This document shows, in pieces, positions 51,991 to 60,458 of a DNA stretch of 64,000 bases (its first letter is position 1; each line of letters begins with the position of its first letter). The notes under the pieces are model-generated. The model saw only the letters and a program-made list of their open reading frames with translations, had not been told where the DNA came from and made no database searches. The translations under genes were made by a program, and so were the position numbers. Location: NCBI GenBank assembly GCA_964487255.1, contig CAZAQV010000013.1, positions 119,856-183,855 on the forward strand. The letters are read 5' to 3'. The stretch comes from CAZAQV01 sp964487255 (GTDB lineage Bacteria > Myxococcota_A > Polyangia > Polyangiales > CAZAQV01).

Positions 51991-52683
51991 TTGGAAGCAC
52001 GGACTGTTTTAGACACGTCGCACACGCCGGACGGAAAAGTCATCGAACTGGCCTTCGAGCACGGCCACCATATTGTGCGACTGGGCGGTACCCCGCTGAT
52101 GTCGAGCGCAATGCAAGGTTCGGAAGAAGCGATGGCGGAGGTCGCTCTTGAGGAGCTTTCGAATACGCGACGCGCGAACATCCTGGTTGGCGGGCTGGGT
52201 CTGGGGTTTACACTTCGCGCGACGCTCGAGGTCTTCGGACCTGAAGTAAGCATCTGTGTAGCGGAACTGATGAGTCGCATCATCTACTACAATCAAACCT
52301 TCCTTGGAGCCGATGCCGCAGACGCGCTAAGCGACCCTCGCGTTCAGGTTTTTGAGGGTGATGTTCGGTCCAAGTTTCGCACTGGCTTGTGGGATGCGAT
52401 TTTAATGGACGTGGACAATGGACCGAGCGCGCTGTCGGTACGCAGCAACGAAACTCTCTACAATGCACGCGGTGTCCAACAAATGGCGCAGGCTCTCAAG
52501 CCCGGTGGTGTGCTCGTCGTCTGGTCCGCCTTTCGCAGCGAGAAATTTCTACAACGCCTTCGCGCTGCCGGGCTTTGCGCGCGTTCTCGAACGATCCGCG
52601 CGCGCTGGCCACTTGCCAAGGGCCCAAAACACACGCTGTTTATCGCGAACGCGCCGAAACGCACCCGCAACGAGAGTTCTTAA
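51991..52683 (+). CDS. Spermidine synthase-like class I methyltransferase
   Basis: 230 residues with a TTG start at 51991 (no ATG fits). The Rossmann core has ILVGGLGLGFTLRATLEVF (motif I), CVAELMSRII (strand 2 acidic Glu), VQVFEGDVRSKF and DAILMDVDNGPSAL, with ALKPGGVLVVWSAF. This is the spermidine synthase/SAM methyltransferase fold with aspartate replaced in part. It overlaps the radical-SAM gene by one base (TAATG), so both are translationally coupled. Confidence 0.75.
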   Translation: MEARTVLDTSHTPDGKVIELAFEHGHHIVRLGGTPLMSSAMQGSEEAMAEVALEELSNTRRANILVGGLGLGFTLRATLEVFGPEVSICVAELMSRIIYYNQTFLGADAADALSDPRVQVFEGDVRSKFRTGLWDAILMDVDNGPSALSVRSNETLYNARGVQQMAQALKPGGVLVVWSAFRSEKFLQRLRAAGLCARSRTIRARWPLAKGPKHTLFIANAPKRTRNESS

Positions 52684-53555
52684 TGCGCTACGTCGGGAAA
52701 ATCTATCGTCCTCCGAGTGAGGCCCGCTCTTTTATCTTGCAAGCAACGATTGGCTGCTCGTGGAACCACTGCACCTACTGCGACATGTACCGCGATAAAG
52801 AGTTCGCCGTGCGTCCACTGGGACAGACGCTTGAGGATATCGAGATGGCATCGGCGATGCACGGCGAACAAATCGAAAAAGTATTTGTTGCGGACGGCGA
52901 CGCCCTGGTGATGGACATGGCGCATTGGGAGGCCATCCTTGAGGCTTGTACAGACAAGTTTGCACGGCTGCGACAGGTCAGCGCGTACGCGACGGCCATG
53001 AATATCCTCTCCAAGAGCGACGAGGAGCTGCGACAGCTTCGACAACTCGGCCTCGCAATGCTCTACATCGGACCGGAGACCGGCGACGATGTGACATTCA
53101 AAAGAATCGCCAAGGGTGCGGGCTTCGCCGAACACGCCGAAGCGGCGGAGCGGGCTCACAGAGCCGGGTTTACGCTTTCGACGATTTTCTTACTCGGTGC
53201 AGGGGGCAGCGAAAGAAGCGCCGAGCACGCGACAGAGACGGCAAGGCTCATCACGGCGATGGACCCGCGTTTTTTCTCCTTGCTCACCCTGACGATCGTG
53301 CCGGGCACCCCGATCGCCAAGCTTGAAGAGCGCGGTAAGTTTACGCTCCCCACCAAGACGCGGATGCTCGAAGAGCTGCGCATCATCGTTGCCGAAACAA
53401 ACCCAAGCGATGCCGTGTTTCGCACGAACCACGCCTCGAACTATTTGCCCATCGGCGGCAACATGCCGACCGACCGCGAAGCCATTCTGGAAGTCATCGA
53501 CCGCGCACTCGCGGGGCAAATCGCGCTCAAGCCCGAGTGGGCCCGCGGCCTTTGA
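52683..53555 (+). CDS. Radical SAM protein
   Basis: 290 residues from ATG 52683. The cluster-binding motif is IGCSWNHCTYCDMY, with Cys25, Cys30 and Cys33 (spacing Cx4Cx2C, a variant of the usual Cx3Cx2C that I recall in one large subfamily). GPETGDD and the AEHAEAAERAHRAGF, LLGAGGSER segments follow the TIM-barrel SAM-binding pattern. Reaction unknown. It overlaps the upstream methyltransferase gene by one base and may modify the same substrate. Confidence 0.85.
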   Translation: MRYVGKIYRPPSEARSFILQATIGCSWNHCTYCDMYRDKEFAVRPLGQTLEDIEMASAMHGEQIEKVFVADGDALVMDMAHWEAILEACTDKFARLRQVSAYATAMNILSKSDEELRQLRQLGLAMLYIGPETGDDVTFKRIAKGAGFAEHAEAAERAHRAGFTLSTIFLLGAGGSERSAEHATETARLITAMDPRFFSLLTLTIVPGTPIAKLEERGKFTLPTKTRMLEELRIIVAETNPSDAVFRTNHASNYLPIGGNMPTDREAILEVIDRALAGQIALKPEWARGL

Positions 53556-53570
53556 TCGCTGAGCATGACT

Positions 53571-53876
53571 CTAGCGTTTCGTGCCAGTACGCACCGCCTC
53601 GCTCAAGGTAGCCACGCCCATCATTGGGGTGGTTTTTGAGCTCCACGCGACGAGACTCTGCTCGGGCTCGGTCAGCGTGAGAAACGCAACGAGCGTCACG
53701 AAAGCTGCGCCGGCGACCCAAAGAACGTATCCATAGGCCTGTGTCCAGGCGCGGTCGTGCGCGGAAGCCCGCATCAGCATCACACGCTCTTCATCGCTCA
53801 GTTTGCGTGTACTCTGCTCAGGAAACCCCAAACACCAGCGCTCCATGGCCTTGGCGCCTCTTCGCGTATCCCCCAT
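53571..53876 (-). CDS. Small membrane protein of unknown function
   Basis: 101 residues from ATG 53876; a longer frame to 53930 lacks support. N-terminal Cys/Glu-rich soluble part (WCLGFPEQSTRKLSDEERVM), one hydrophobic segment (YVLWVAGAAFVTLVAFLTL), then a short outer tail. No known family. Confidence 0.5.
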   Translation of the reverse strand: MGDTRRGAKAMERWCLGFPEQSTRKLSDEERVMLMRASAHDRAWTQAYGYVLWVAGAAFVTLVAFLTLTEPEQSLVAWSSKTTPMMGVATLSEAVRTGTKR

Positions 53877-53961
53877 CGACGCAGTATACGAATGGGTCGC
53901 AGAGCGCTTCAAGTTCCAGCGACGCTCCACCGCGTAGCGCTACACGGTGTTGCACCGAGTC

Positions 53962-54477
53962 CTAGAGGAAGCTGATGCCGACTTCGATCCGAGGTCGTAA
54001 GAAGAGCACGGGGGCGTCGTCGCTGGCGGCCAAGCGAGCCACAACGCTAAGACCTGCTTCGGCGATGAAACGCACAGCCGATGAACCTGCCTCAACCCCT
54101 GCAGTCAGGATGCCGCCGCCGTATGCGCCCGACCACTTGTGTCCACAGCTTCCGAAGATACATATCTGAAACTCTTCAATGTACGAAGCTTCTAGCCCAC
54201 CGCCGAAGTATGCGCGTAGCGGGTAGGCACCTGGTCGCCACAAAAGCTGCACATTGCCTCCGCCTCCGACGACGCTCTGTTCGCCGAAATATGCGCCAAG
54301 AAAAGGCGACAGGCGCAGGTCCGCTCGCGGCGTAATCACTTCGCGCAAGCCGACGTGAAGCGACACGCCGGCAAAACCTGCACTAGTCCCAAAGTAAACC
54401 GGACGCTCCGGCTGATCTTGCGCCGACCCCACACCGGGTGCCGCGATCACAATCAGTACAGTCGCAAGCGCTCTCAT
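53962..54477 (-). CDS. Exported beta-barrel-like protein
   Basis: 171 residues. Sec signal peptide (VIAAPGVGSAQ). Gly-rich strands such as YFGTSAGFAGVSLHVGLRE, LLWRPGAYPLRAYFGGGLEA and VRFIAEAGLSVVARL end in VGISFL, an outer-membrane-type terminal Phe-x pattern. Two Cys in CIFGSCG may form a disulfide in a loop. Function unknown. Confidence 0.6.
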   Translation of the reverse strand: MRALATVLIVIAAPGVGSAQDQPERPVYFGTSAGFAGVSLHVGLREVITPRADLRLSPFLGAYFGEQSVVGGGGNVQLLWRPGAYPLRAYFGGGLEASYIEEFQICIFGSCGHKWSGAYGGGILTAGVEAGSSAVRFIAEAGLSVVARLAASDDAPVLFLRPRIEVGISFL

Positions 54478-54576
54478 GACCCATCGTAGCGCACGCCCAT
54501 GGTTGTCGACACGATTTCAGCGTTCGTACGTGCGACGGGCTACCCCCCCAGCAAACTGACGTGCTAAGGTGACGGC

Positions 54577-55176
54577 ATGCGCGTTTTGGTCACCGGAGCG
54601 AATGGCCATATCGGGACAAACCTTCTGCCGATGTTGGTAGAAGCTGGGCACGACGTGGTGCCCTTCGTGCGAGACGCTGCCGACACGACGGGTATCGACC
54701 CACTTGGCCTCGAGTATGCGCGTGGTGACGTACTCGACCCCGAGGCCCTCCGAGACGCTGCCGCTGACTGTGACGCCATCATTCACATGGCCGCCGTCTA
54801 CACCTTTTCCAACGACCCCGAAGAGGTGATGGCGCCTGCCGTCGAAGGGGCCAAGAACATCATGGCCGCGGCCAAGACGCACGGTATCACGCGGCTCGTT
54901 TACACCTCTTCAACGGTTGCCATCGGGACCAGCACTGAGCCGCGCGAACTTGGGCGCTCCGACTGGTCGGACGATACGCAACTTCCCTATGCGATTGCAA
55001 AGCGCGATTCAGAACGCGTGATCGCGAAGCTTGCGGACGAAGCCGGCATCGAGCTCATCATCATCAACCCCACCGCTGTTATCGGCCCAGGCGACTACCG
55101 GATCACCCCATCACACGCAGCGATTCGTGACTGGATTCGAGGCATTTCACAAACTGTTTCGGGGGGCATGAGCTGA
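54577..55176 (+). CDS. NAD-dependent epimerase/dehydratase (extended SDR), C-terminally truncated
   Basis: 199 residues. N-terminal Rossmann fold with TGANGHIGTNLLPML, strand with YARGDVLDPEALRDA, HMAAVYTF, TSSTVAIG, then YAIAKRDSE (Tyr-x3-Lys) and NPTAVIGPGDYRITPS. Extended SDRs of this type run to about 320 residues; this one stops after DWIRGISQTVSGGMS, before the C-terminal substrate-binding domain. A TGA stop at 55174. It may be inactive. The WS/DGAT gene follows 131 bases downstream. Confidence 0.8.
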   Translation: MRVLVTGANGHIGTNLLPMLVEAGHDVVPFVRDAADTTGIDPLGLEYARGDVLDPEALRDAAADCDAIIHMAAVYTFSNDPEEVMAPAVEGAKNIMAAAKTHGITRLVYTSSTVAIGTSTEPRELGRSDWSDDTQLPYAIAKRDSERVIAKLADEAGIELIIINPTAVIGPGDYRITPSHAAIRDWIRGISQTVSGGMS

Positions 55177-55307
55177 GCGAGCACGTCAGCAAACAAGTGC
55201 GCCAGCTCGCAAGCTCGTCCTCGTAACCTCAACGACTTCACGGCATCGGCCCGCTCCACCAGCGCTTGTTTTTCGAGCGTGGCTGCGAGACATTTCCTGA
55301 CGTGGGA

Positions 55308-56702
55308 ATGATGCAGGTCATGGACCGAACGTTTTGGCGCGTGCATACGCCCGAAACAACCATGGTCATTTCTGCAGTACTTGAGCTTGAAGATGGCCTC
55401 AGCATTGATGACCTCCGAGCGGTGGTTCGCGAGCGCGTGCAGCCGGTTGGCCGCTTTCGCGACCGGGTTGTCGACGGACACACCGCACGGCCACGCTGGC
55501 TCGCCGACGAAGCGTTCGACCTGTCGGCACACGTCCGCGAGAGCCTGCTGGGAGATGCGAGCAATCAAGCGCTCTGGAACAAAGTGGGCAACCTCTTGGC
55601 CGAGCCCTTCGACGAAGCGCGTCCCCTTTGGACCTTCGACCTGGTGCATCGCCCCGAGGCCCACAGTGTCGTGGTGGTCAAAATTCACCATTCCATCGCA
55701 GACGGCATCACACTCATGGTGATGCTACTTTCGCTTGCGGACTTGCCGGACGCTGACCGTGCAGCACTGCAGATCGACGACGGCCCCAACCCGCTCGCAG
55801 AACTCTTTGCAGGTAAACAGCATGCCCCCGAGCGCGCGCACGGTTATATCGAGCGCCTCATGCCCGCCGCGCGCGCCCTCCTTCTTCGCGGGTTGGGCAT
55901 CGCAGGATGGCTTTGGCCGGTCGCGGCGCTCAAGGCGACGACCGCAATGATCGCGCTCGCCCTCTCCCGGCACGACCCGCATTACTTGCGCTCACCCCGT
56001 AGCGCACAGCGTCGAGTAGCGTGGACCGACGACGTTGCAGTTGCGGAACTCAAGAGAATTGGCAAAGAACGAAGCGCAACCATCAACGACCTTGTGCTCG
56101 CGGCTGTCGCCGGCGGCATCCACCGCTATCTCAAAAACCGCCACGACACACTCACAGGAGACATACGCGCGGCTGTACCGATCAACCTTCGCCCGCTGCG
56201 ACGGATGGCAAGCCTGGGCAACCAGCTTGGCTTTCTGTTCGTGCCGCTGCCGCTCGCCGCGACCACGATCAATGAGCGCCTTGCGCACATTCGCAAAAGC
56301 ACACAGCGACTCAAGCGCTCCGGCCAACCGCTCGGCAACTACGCGACCCTGGGCTTGATGGGCGCCGGCCCGCTATGGCTCAAAGAGCTTCTGGTGCGCA
56401 TCCTCGACAAAAGAACGAGCATGATTATGACCAATGTGCCGGGTCCGATTCGAAAACTCGCGATCGCCGGCACCCCGATTCAGCGCCTCATTTTCTGGGT
56501 GCCGACCAACGTCACGGGTTTGGGCATCGGAATTGGAAGTTACGCAGGCAACGTGTGTATCGGCGTTCAGACGGACCCAACTGCAATCGATGCCCCTGAG
56601 ACGCTCGCCGCACACATCAACGAAGAGCTCGCCTCGCTCCTTGCGCCCAGCTCATTGCAGACGCCGATTCCTCTACCAGGGCCGTCCGAGACCATCGAGT
56701 AA
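55308..56702 (+). CDS. WS/DGAT-family O-acyltransferase (wax ester/triacylglycerol synthase)
   Basis: 464 residues from ATG 55308 (nearby ATG 55311 and 55320, and TTG 55266, are alternatives). The active-site motif is HHSIADG (HHxxxDG, about residue 129). Other family features: PRWLADEAFDLSAHVRE, PLWTFDLVHR, INDLVLAAVAGGIHRYL, VPINLRPLRRMASLGNQLG, MIMTNVPGP. It would acylate fatty alcohols or diacylglycerol with acyl-CoA to make storage lipids. It lies directly after the truncated epimerase. Confidence 0.9.
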   Translation: MMQVMDRTFWRVHTPETTMVISAVLELEDGLSIDDLRAVVRERVQPVGRFRDRVVDGHTARPRWLADEAFDLSAHVRESLLGDASNQALWNKVGNLLAEPFDEARPLWTFDLVHRPEAHSVVVVKIHHSIADGITLMVMLLSLADLPDADRAALQIDDGPNPLAELFAGKQHAPERAHGYIERLMPAARALLLRGLGIAGWLWPVAALKATTAMIALALSRHDPHYLRSPRSAQRRVAWTDDVAVAELKRIGKERSATINDLVLAAVAGGIHRYLKNRHDTLTGDIRAAVPINLRPLRRMASLGNQLGFLFVPLPLAATTINERLAHIRKSTQRLKRSGQPLGNYATLGLMGAGPLWLKELLVRILDKRTSMIMTNVPGPIRKLAIAGTPIQRLIFWVPTNVTGLGIGIGSYAGNVCIGVQTDPTAIDAPETLAAHINEELASLLAPSSLQTPIPLPGPSETIE

Positions 56703-56874
56703 AGTCATGATGGTTGCCAACCTTGCACTCGTCACGGTCAGAAGCTCTCCGATCACCACCTGAAAGCGGATAGCGAAGCTGCCAATGGCGGCCAAGGCGC
56801 AGACAACATGCTTGGGATCGTGTCACAATTCGCAGACCCGCCGGCGGCATGGTGCTTGCTAAAGAGCGTCCTCT

Positions 56875-57876
56875 ATGCAGCAGAGCCTACTTCTCGTCTC
56901 CACCGTAGCACTGGCTGGTGTGTCCTCTATCTCGGCACTCGGCCTCGCATTGCAAGACGATGTGCAAGGAGATGCACATACGAGCGCAACAACGCTTCAA
57001 GACCGAGAAGGCGCTACGACTGCGGACCTCACGTCCTCAGCTCAGGCAGCTTCTCTAAACGCGGCCTGGCGCGCGGCGCGCAATGCCCTCCGAACGACCC
57101 TCGACTCGCTTGAGCTGCGCGCGGGTAAGATGTACGGACGGCCCACGGTACCCCAGGTCGTAATCGATCAGGTGGGCGCCATCCTCTCGGCAATGCAATC
57201 GTCGACAGCACACCTCGACGAGGTGGAGCTTGCGCGTGCTAGGCAGATCAGCATGGCAACGTTGATCGCTGCACCGGAAGGCATCAGCTTTCCGCGCGCT
57301 TCGGTACGAACTTCCGGCATTCGCCGCCAGCGGCGCCTCACGGTAGAGGTTCCACAATCGCTGATCGCGGCGATTCACCGGGGCGACTACGAAGGCCCGA
57401 TCACGGTGAAGATCTCCGAACAGCTCGCACCCGCAATCGCGTTGGCACTGCGCAACATCAACGTCGATCCCATCGATATCGAGCAGATCGCGCGGGCGGC
57501 ATCGGCGAGTGCCGTCGGATATGGGGCGCGCCCCATCTTTCCCGAGCTTCACGTTGTCGAGCAAAATGCTCTTCTAAAGACGGTACAAGACAGCGATGTT
57601 CTTCAGATGATTCGCATGAGGACAGAGGAGCGACCGCTCGGCATGATCGATTCCAACATCATGGGGCGTCCGGCGGAGCAAGCCTTCTTCGCTCGTAGAC
57701 AAGGTGCTGCATCGCGTGTTGGCAGCACGGAGATCTGGGAGATTGGCTTCATTCGCCAAGATAACGGCGCGATCACAATTCCGGATTCGATGATGCTGAG
57801 ATACGTACTGGGTGGTGGTTCGGACTTTGCGCAAGGCCCGAACAACACGCGCTACTTCGGCCCAAAGAGGCCATAG
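56875..57876 (+). CDS. Exported protein of unknown function
   Basis: 333 residues. A Sec signal-like start (MQQSLLLVSTVALAGVSSI). The body is mixed helix/strand with no Cys and with RQISMATLIAAPEG, LTVEVPQSLIAAI, ITVKISEQLAPAIALALRN, and a C-terminus with TEIWEIGFIRQDNGAITIPD. I do not recognise the family. The next small gene starts three bases after its stop. Confidence 0.6.
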   Translation: MQQSLLLVSTVALAGVSSISALGLALQDDVQGDAHTSATTLQDREGATTADLTSSAQAASLNAAWRAARNALRTTLDSLELRAGKMYGRPTVPQVVIDQVGAILSAMQSSTAHLDEVELARARQISMATLIAAPEGISFPRASVRTSGIRRQRRLTVEVPQSLIAAIHRGDYEGPITVKISEQLAPAIALALRNINVDPIDIEQIARAASASAVGYGARPIFPELHVVEQNALLKTVQDSDVLQMIRMRTEERPLGMIDSNIMGRPAEQAFFARRQGAASRVGSTEIWEIGFIRQDNGAITIPDSMMLRYVLGGGSDFAQGPNNTRYFGPKRP

Positions 57877-57879
57877 CCC

Positions 57880-58047
57880 TTGGACGACGTTTCTCTGCCG
57901 ACCAAGGGGCGCGCGCAGCGTTGGCTCGCCGTGTTTGTCTTGGCTGCTGTGATCGCAGTCGCGCTCGTTTTCGCTTGGGCCTATGCGACGCGGAAAAACG
58001 CCTGGCCGGACCTCACTCCACCATCACAAAGCGAGCCGGCGCCTTAG
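57880..58047 (+). CDS. 55-residue single-pass membrane protein
   Basis: TTG 57880 to TAG 58045-58047, starting 3 bases after the preceding stop, as in an operon. Residues 14-36 form a TM segment (WLAVFVLAAVIAVALVFAWAY) with flanking basic residues (RAQR, TRK), followed by a polar, Pro-rich tail. No known family. Confidence 0.5.
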   Translation: MDDVSLPTKGRAQRWLAVFVLAAVIAVALVFAWAYATRKNAWPDLTPPSQSEPAP

Positions 58048-58095
58048 AATTGCGTTGCGCTTAGCGACGGCGACATCAGCTCTAACTGCCGTCGG

Positions 58096-58728
58096 CTACC
58101 CAGCGTCGGCTAAGCTGGCGTCGACACTTGCGTCGGGCAAGCTGGCGTCGACACTTGCGTCGGGCAAGCTGGCGTCTTCGCCAAGACCTGCGTCGGCACA
58201 CACACTAAATTCTGCGCACCCTTGGTCGCGACAATCGGTAAAGCCGTCCCGGTCATTGTCGATGTTGTCGGCACACGTTTCAGGCGTGATTTCACGGACG
58301 CAGCCTGCACCCTCGTCGTAGCAATCGGTGTCTTCGCAGTCGACGTAGCCGTCGTTGTCGTTGTCGCAGCCATCGCTGCACATCTCGGAGGTGTTCTCGT
58401 CCGCACCCGTCGGAACGTCGGTGCAATCGGCACCGTCCCGTCCGGGGCAGTGTCCGACCGCGCCTTCACACGCCGTCAGATCATCACAATCGGTGTACCC
58501 ATCGCAGTCGTTGTCAATGCCATCGCCACACAGCGCCCCGCGCTCGCGATCGGTGCCTGACGGCGTGATGGTACAGGTCGGGTTACTACCGTCTGGATTG
58601 GACGAGCCATCACGGCCCACCGATGAGTCGCGACCGCTGTCTGGCGTGCCCGAGCTATCGTCATCACCGCAGGCGATGCTCAAAGCAAAACAGAGGCAAC
58701 AAATGGAACGAAGCGAGGTGTTAAACAT
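58096..58728 (-). CDS. Lipoprotein with Cys/Asp-rich DGxDND repeats
   Basis: 210 residues from ATG 58728 with AGGAGCC upstream. Lipobox LSIAC, then GDDDSSGTPDSGRD, a DGS-rich linker, and three calcium-binding-like motifs: CGDGIDNDCDGYTDCDD, CSDGCDNDNDGYVDCEDTDC, CADNIDNDRDGFTDCRDQGC. The C-terminus repeats SLPDASVDA. Likely binds calcium on the cell surface. It converges on the 55-residue gene. Confidence 0.75.
   Translation of the reverse strand: MFNTSLRSICCLCFALSIACGDDDSSGTPDSGRDSSVGRDGSSNPDGSNPTCTITPSGTDRERGALCGDGIDNDCDGYTDCDDLTACEGAVGHCPGRDGADCTDVPTGADENTSEMCSDGCDNDNDGYVDCEDTDCYDEGAGCVREITPETCADNIDNDRDGFTDCRDQGCAEFSVCADAGLGEDASLPDASVDASLPDASVDASLADAG
58114..58176 (-). repeat. 27-bp tandem repeat (LPDASVDAS units)
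   Basis: Two identical 27-bp units (58114-58140 and 58141-58167) plus the first nine bases of a third, in the C-terminal coding region of the preceding entry. Confidence 0.85.
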
Positions 58729-59288
58729 CAATGGGCTCCTTAGTTTGACGCGATTGAATAGAATTAGGTGTAGCAGTTCGCCCGCATCGTGCACTTAGAA
58801 CGTGAATCGACGCGCTCTCTCTTTTCTGCAATCGCTTGCGCTGCAACACGTCGAACGCTCGCTGCGTTTGCGCTTCCAACACGCAGAGCGTGTCTTTGAT
58901 CGGCATCCTTGTTCGCGCGCCCGATACTCGCAGGCCTTCACGGTGCAACCCCCCACTGACGCACCGACAACCGACACGCCAAACACTTGGTGGCGCATCG
59001 ATCCATTGCATCGGTGCGGGTACGTCCTTATTTGACACCGATCGCTTTGTCGCCGAGTCGTTTCGCAACCGGCACCGACTTGTTCGGAGTTGCGATCCAA
59101 TCAAAAGAGTACAGCAGCAGCGTTTTTCTGCTCGACGTGGAGGAACTCACAACGTTCCAAGCAACAGTCCAGCACACGAATCGCTCCGCTTTGGCCCTCA
59201 AAAACTCCAAAAGGTGCGTCCTTTCATACCTGGCACCCATGCGCACACATCTTGCAAATCACTTTGCTGAATCCTGGAGGTTTCACCC
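58729..59288. other. 560-bp region between divergent lipoprotein genes, no gene supported
   Basis: Several frames stay open on both strands, the longest 144 codons, but none has a ribosome site, signal peptide or recognisable domain, and they overlap each other. It presumably holds the two divergent promoters. Confidence 0.5.
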
Positions 59289-60360
59289 GTGAGCAGTACC
59301 AACATCGCACAATTCATTCTCTGCGCCGGCCTACTCGTATTGGGCACGGCGTGCACGCAAAACGACGACCCAGCATCCAATGGCTCCGGACTCACAGCCG
59401 AAGACATGGCCATGCTCGATCCCCCTCAGGTCGACTGCAGCGGCCACGGCAACCCGGGTGAAGATGTTGATGTCGGCTTTGAATGTGAGAGTTCGGGTTC
59501 GAATTCGGGTTCGCCTACCTCGGTGGACATCCTTTCGTGTAAAGACCTCTCGAACGTGGTCATTCGCTTCACCGATGGCAGCGTACAAAAGTTCGACGGC
59601 CTAAGCGGGCGAAGCGGAACCTTCGAAGGGACTGGCCAGAACGCGGGCAAACAGATCGAGACGGTCTACGTCAAATCGGGCAACAACAAGAGTGGCGAAG
59701 GCCCAGGATACGGTGAGCGTTTCGACGCCCCCGGAAGTTGCGACACGGGCGACGGCGGAACTCCGAATAACAGCGGCGGTGACGACGGACTTGACGATGA
59801 TGGCGATGGTCGTGACGACGACGGCGACGGCAAGATCGACGAAGACTACACCGGCAACTCAGGCGACGGATGGGACGGCGACGGCGATGGCGTGGACGAC
59901 GACGGAGACGGCAAGGTCGACGAAAATTACACGGGTGACGGCCGCGATGGCGATGGCGACGGTCGCGACGACGACGGAGACGGCAAGATCGACGAAGACT
60001 ACACCGGCAACGGCTGGGACGNNNNNNNNNNNNNNNNNNNNNNNNNNNNNNNNNNNNNNNNNNNNNNNNNNNNNNNNNNNNNNNNNNNNNNNNNNNNNNN
60101 NNNNNNNNNNNNNNNNNNNNNACGGCGTGGACGACGACGGAGACGGCAAGATCGACGAAGACTACACCGGCAACGGCTGGGACGGTGACGGAGACGGCGT
60201 GGACGACGACGGAGACGGCAAGATCGACGAAGACTACACCGGCAACGGTCTCGACGATGACAACGATGGCATCGACGACGACGGCGACGGCAAGATCGAC
60301 GAAGACTACGTCGGTGACGGATCGTCCGGTGATGGCGACGGCGGGATCATCATCCGCTAG
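59289..60360 (+). CDS. Lipoprotein with long DGD acidic repeats (interrupted by an assembly gap)
   Basis: Start GTG 59289 with GGAGGT upstream. Lipobox LGTAC. A soluble domain of about 130 residues with two Cys pairs (VDCSGHGNPGEDVDVGFEC, DILSCKDLSNVVIRF) resembles a small beta-sandwich. After that the protein is 72-bp tandem units of the DDDGDGKIDEDYTG type, cut by 100 N at 60022-60121. The frames on both sides of the N run differ; a perfect repeat implies a true gap of 9 + 72k bases, which restores the frame. It ends in a short tail (GGIIIR) shared with the lipoprotein at 61999. Likely calcium-binding. Confidence 0.75.
59800..60330 (+). repeat. 72-bp tandem repeat, Asp/Gly-rich (24-residue unit)
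   Basis: Units of the form GNGWDGDGDGVDDDGDGK and then IDEDYT recur every 72 bases, with small variations between copies. The N gap lies inside the array. Confidence 0.8.
60022..60121. other. Assembly gap of exactly 100 N
   Basis: Placeholder within the 72-bp repeat; the reading frame breaks across it as printed, which shows the length is not real. Confidence 0.95.
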
Positions 60361-60382
60361 TTCCCAAACATCAACCTAGCTT

Positions 60383-60422
60383 CGAAGCGAGCGGCAGCGC
60401 ACACGCGTTGTCGCTCGATTCG
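60383..60422 (+). terminator. Long imperfect hairpin after the DGD lipoprotein gene
   Basis: CGAAGCGAGCGGCA (60383-60396) pairs with TGTCGCTCGATTCG (60409-60422) at 12 of 14 positions, 22 bases after the stop. No T-tract follows. Confidence 0.35.
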
Positions 60423-60458
60423 TAACCGCTTGTTAGACTAAAGGGTGAGGGAGGTTTT

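Noticed and set aside
52683..52785. Frameshift in the radical-SAM cysteine motif as an explanation for Cx4C spacing
   Set aside because: The reading is smooth on both sides and I recall the same spacing in other members, so sequence error is unlikely.
58836..59270. 144-codon frame in the 560-bp intergenic region
   Set aside because: Overlaps three other frames with equal lack of support; composition is not protein-like.
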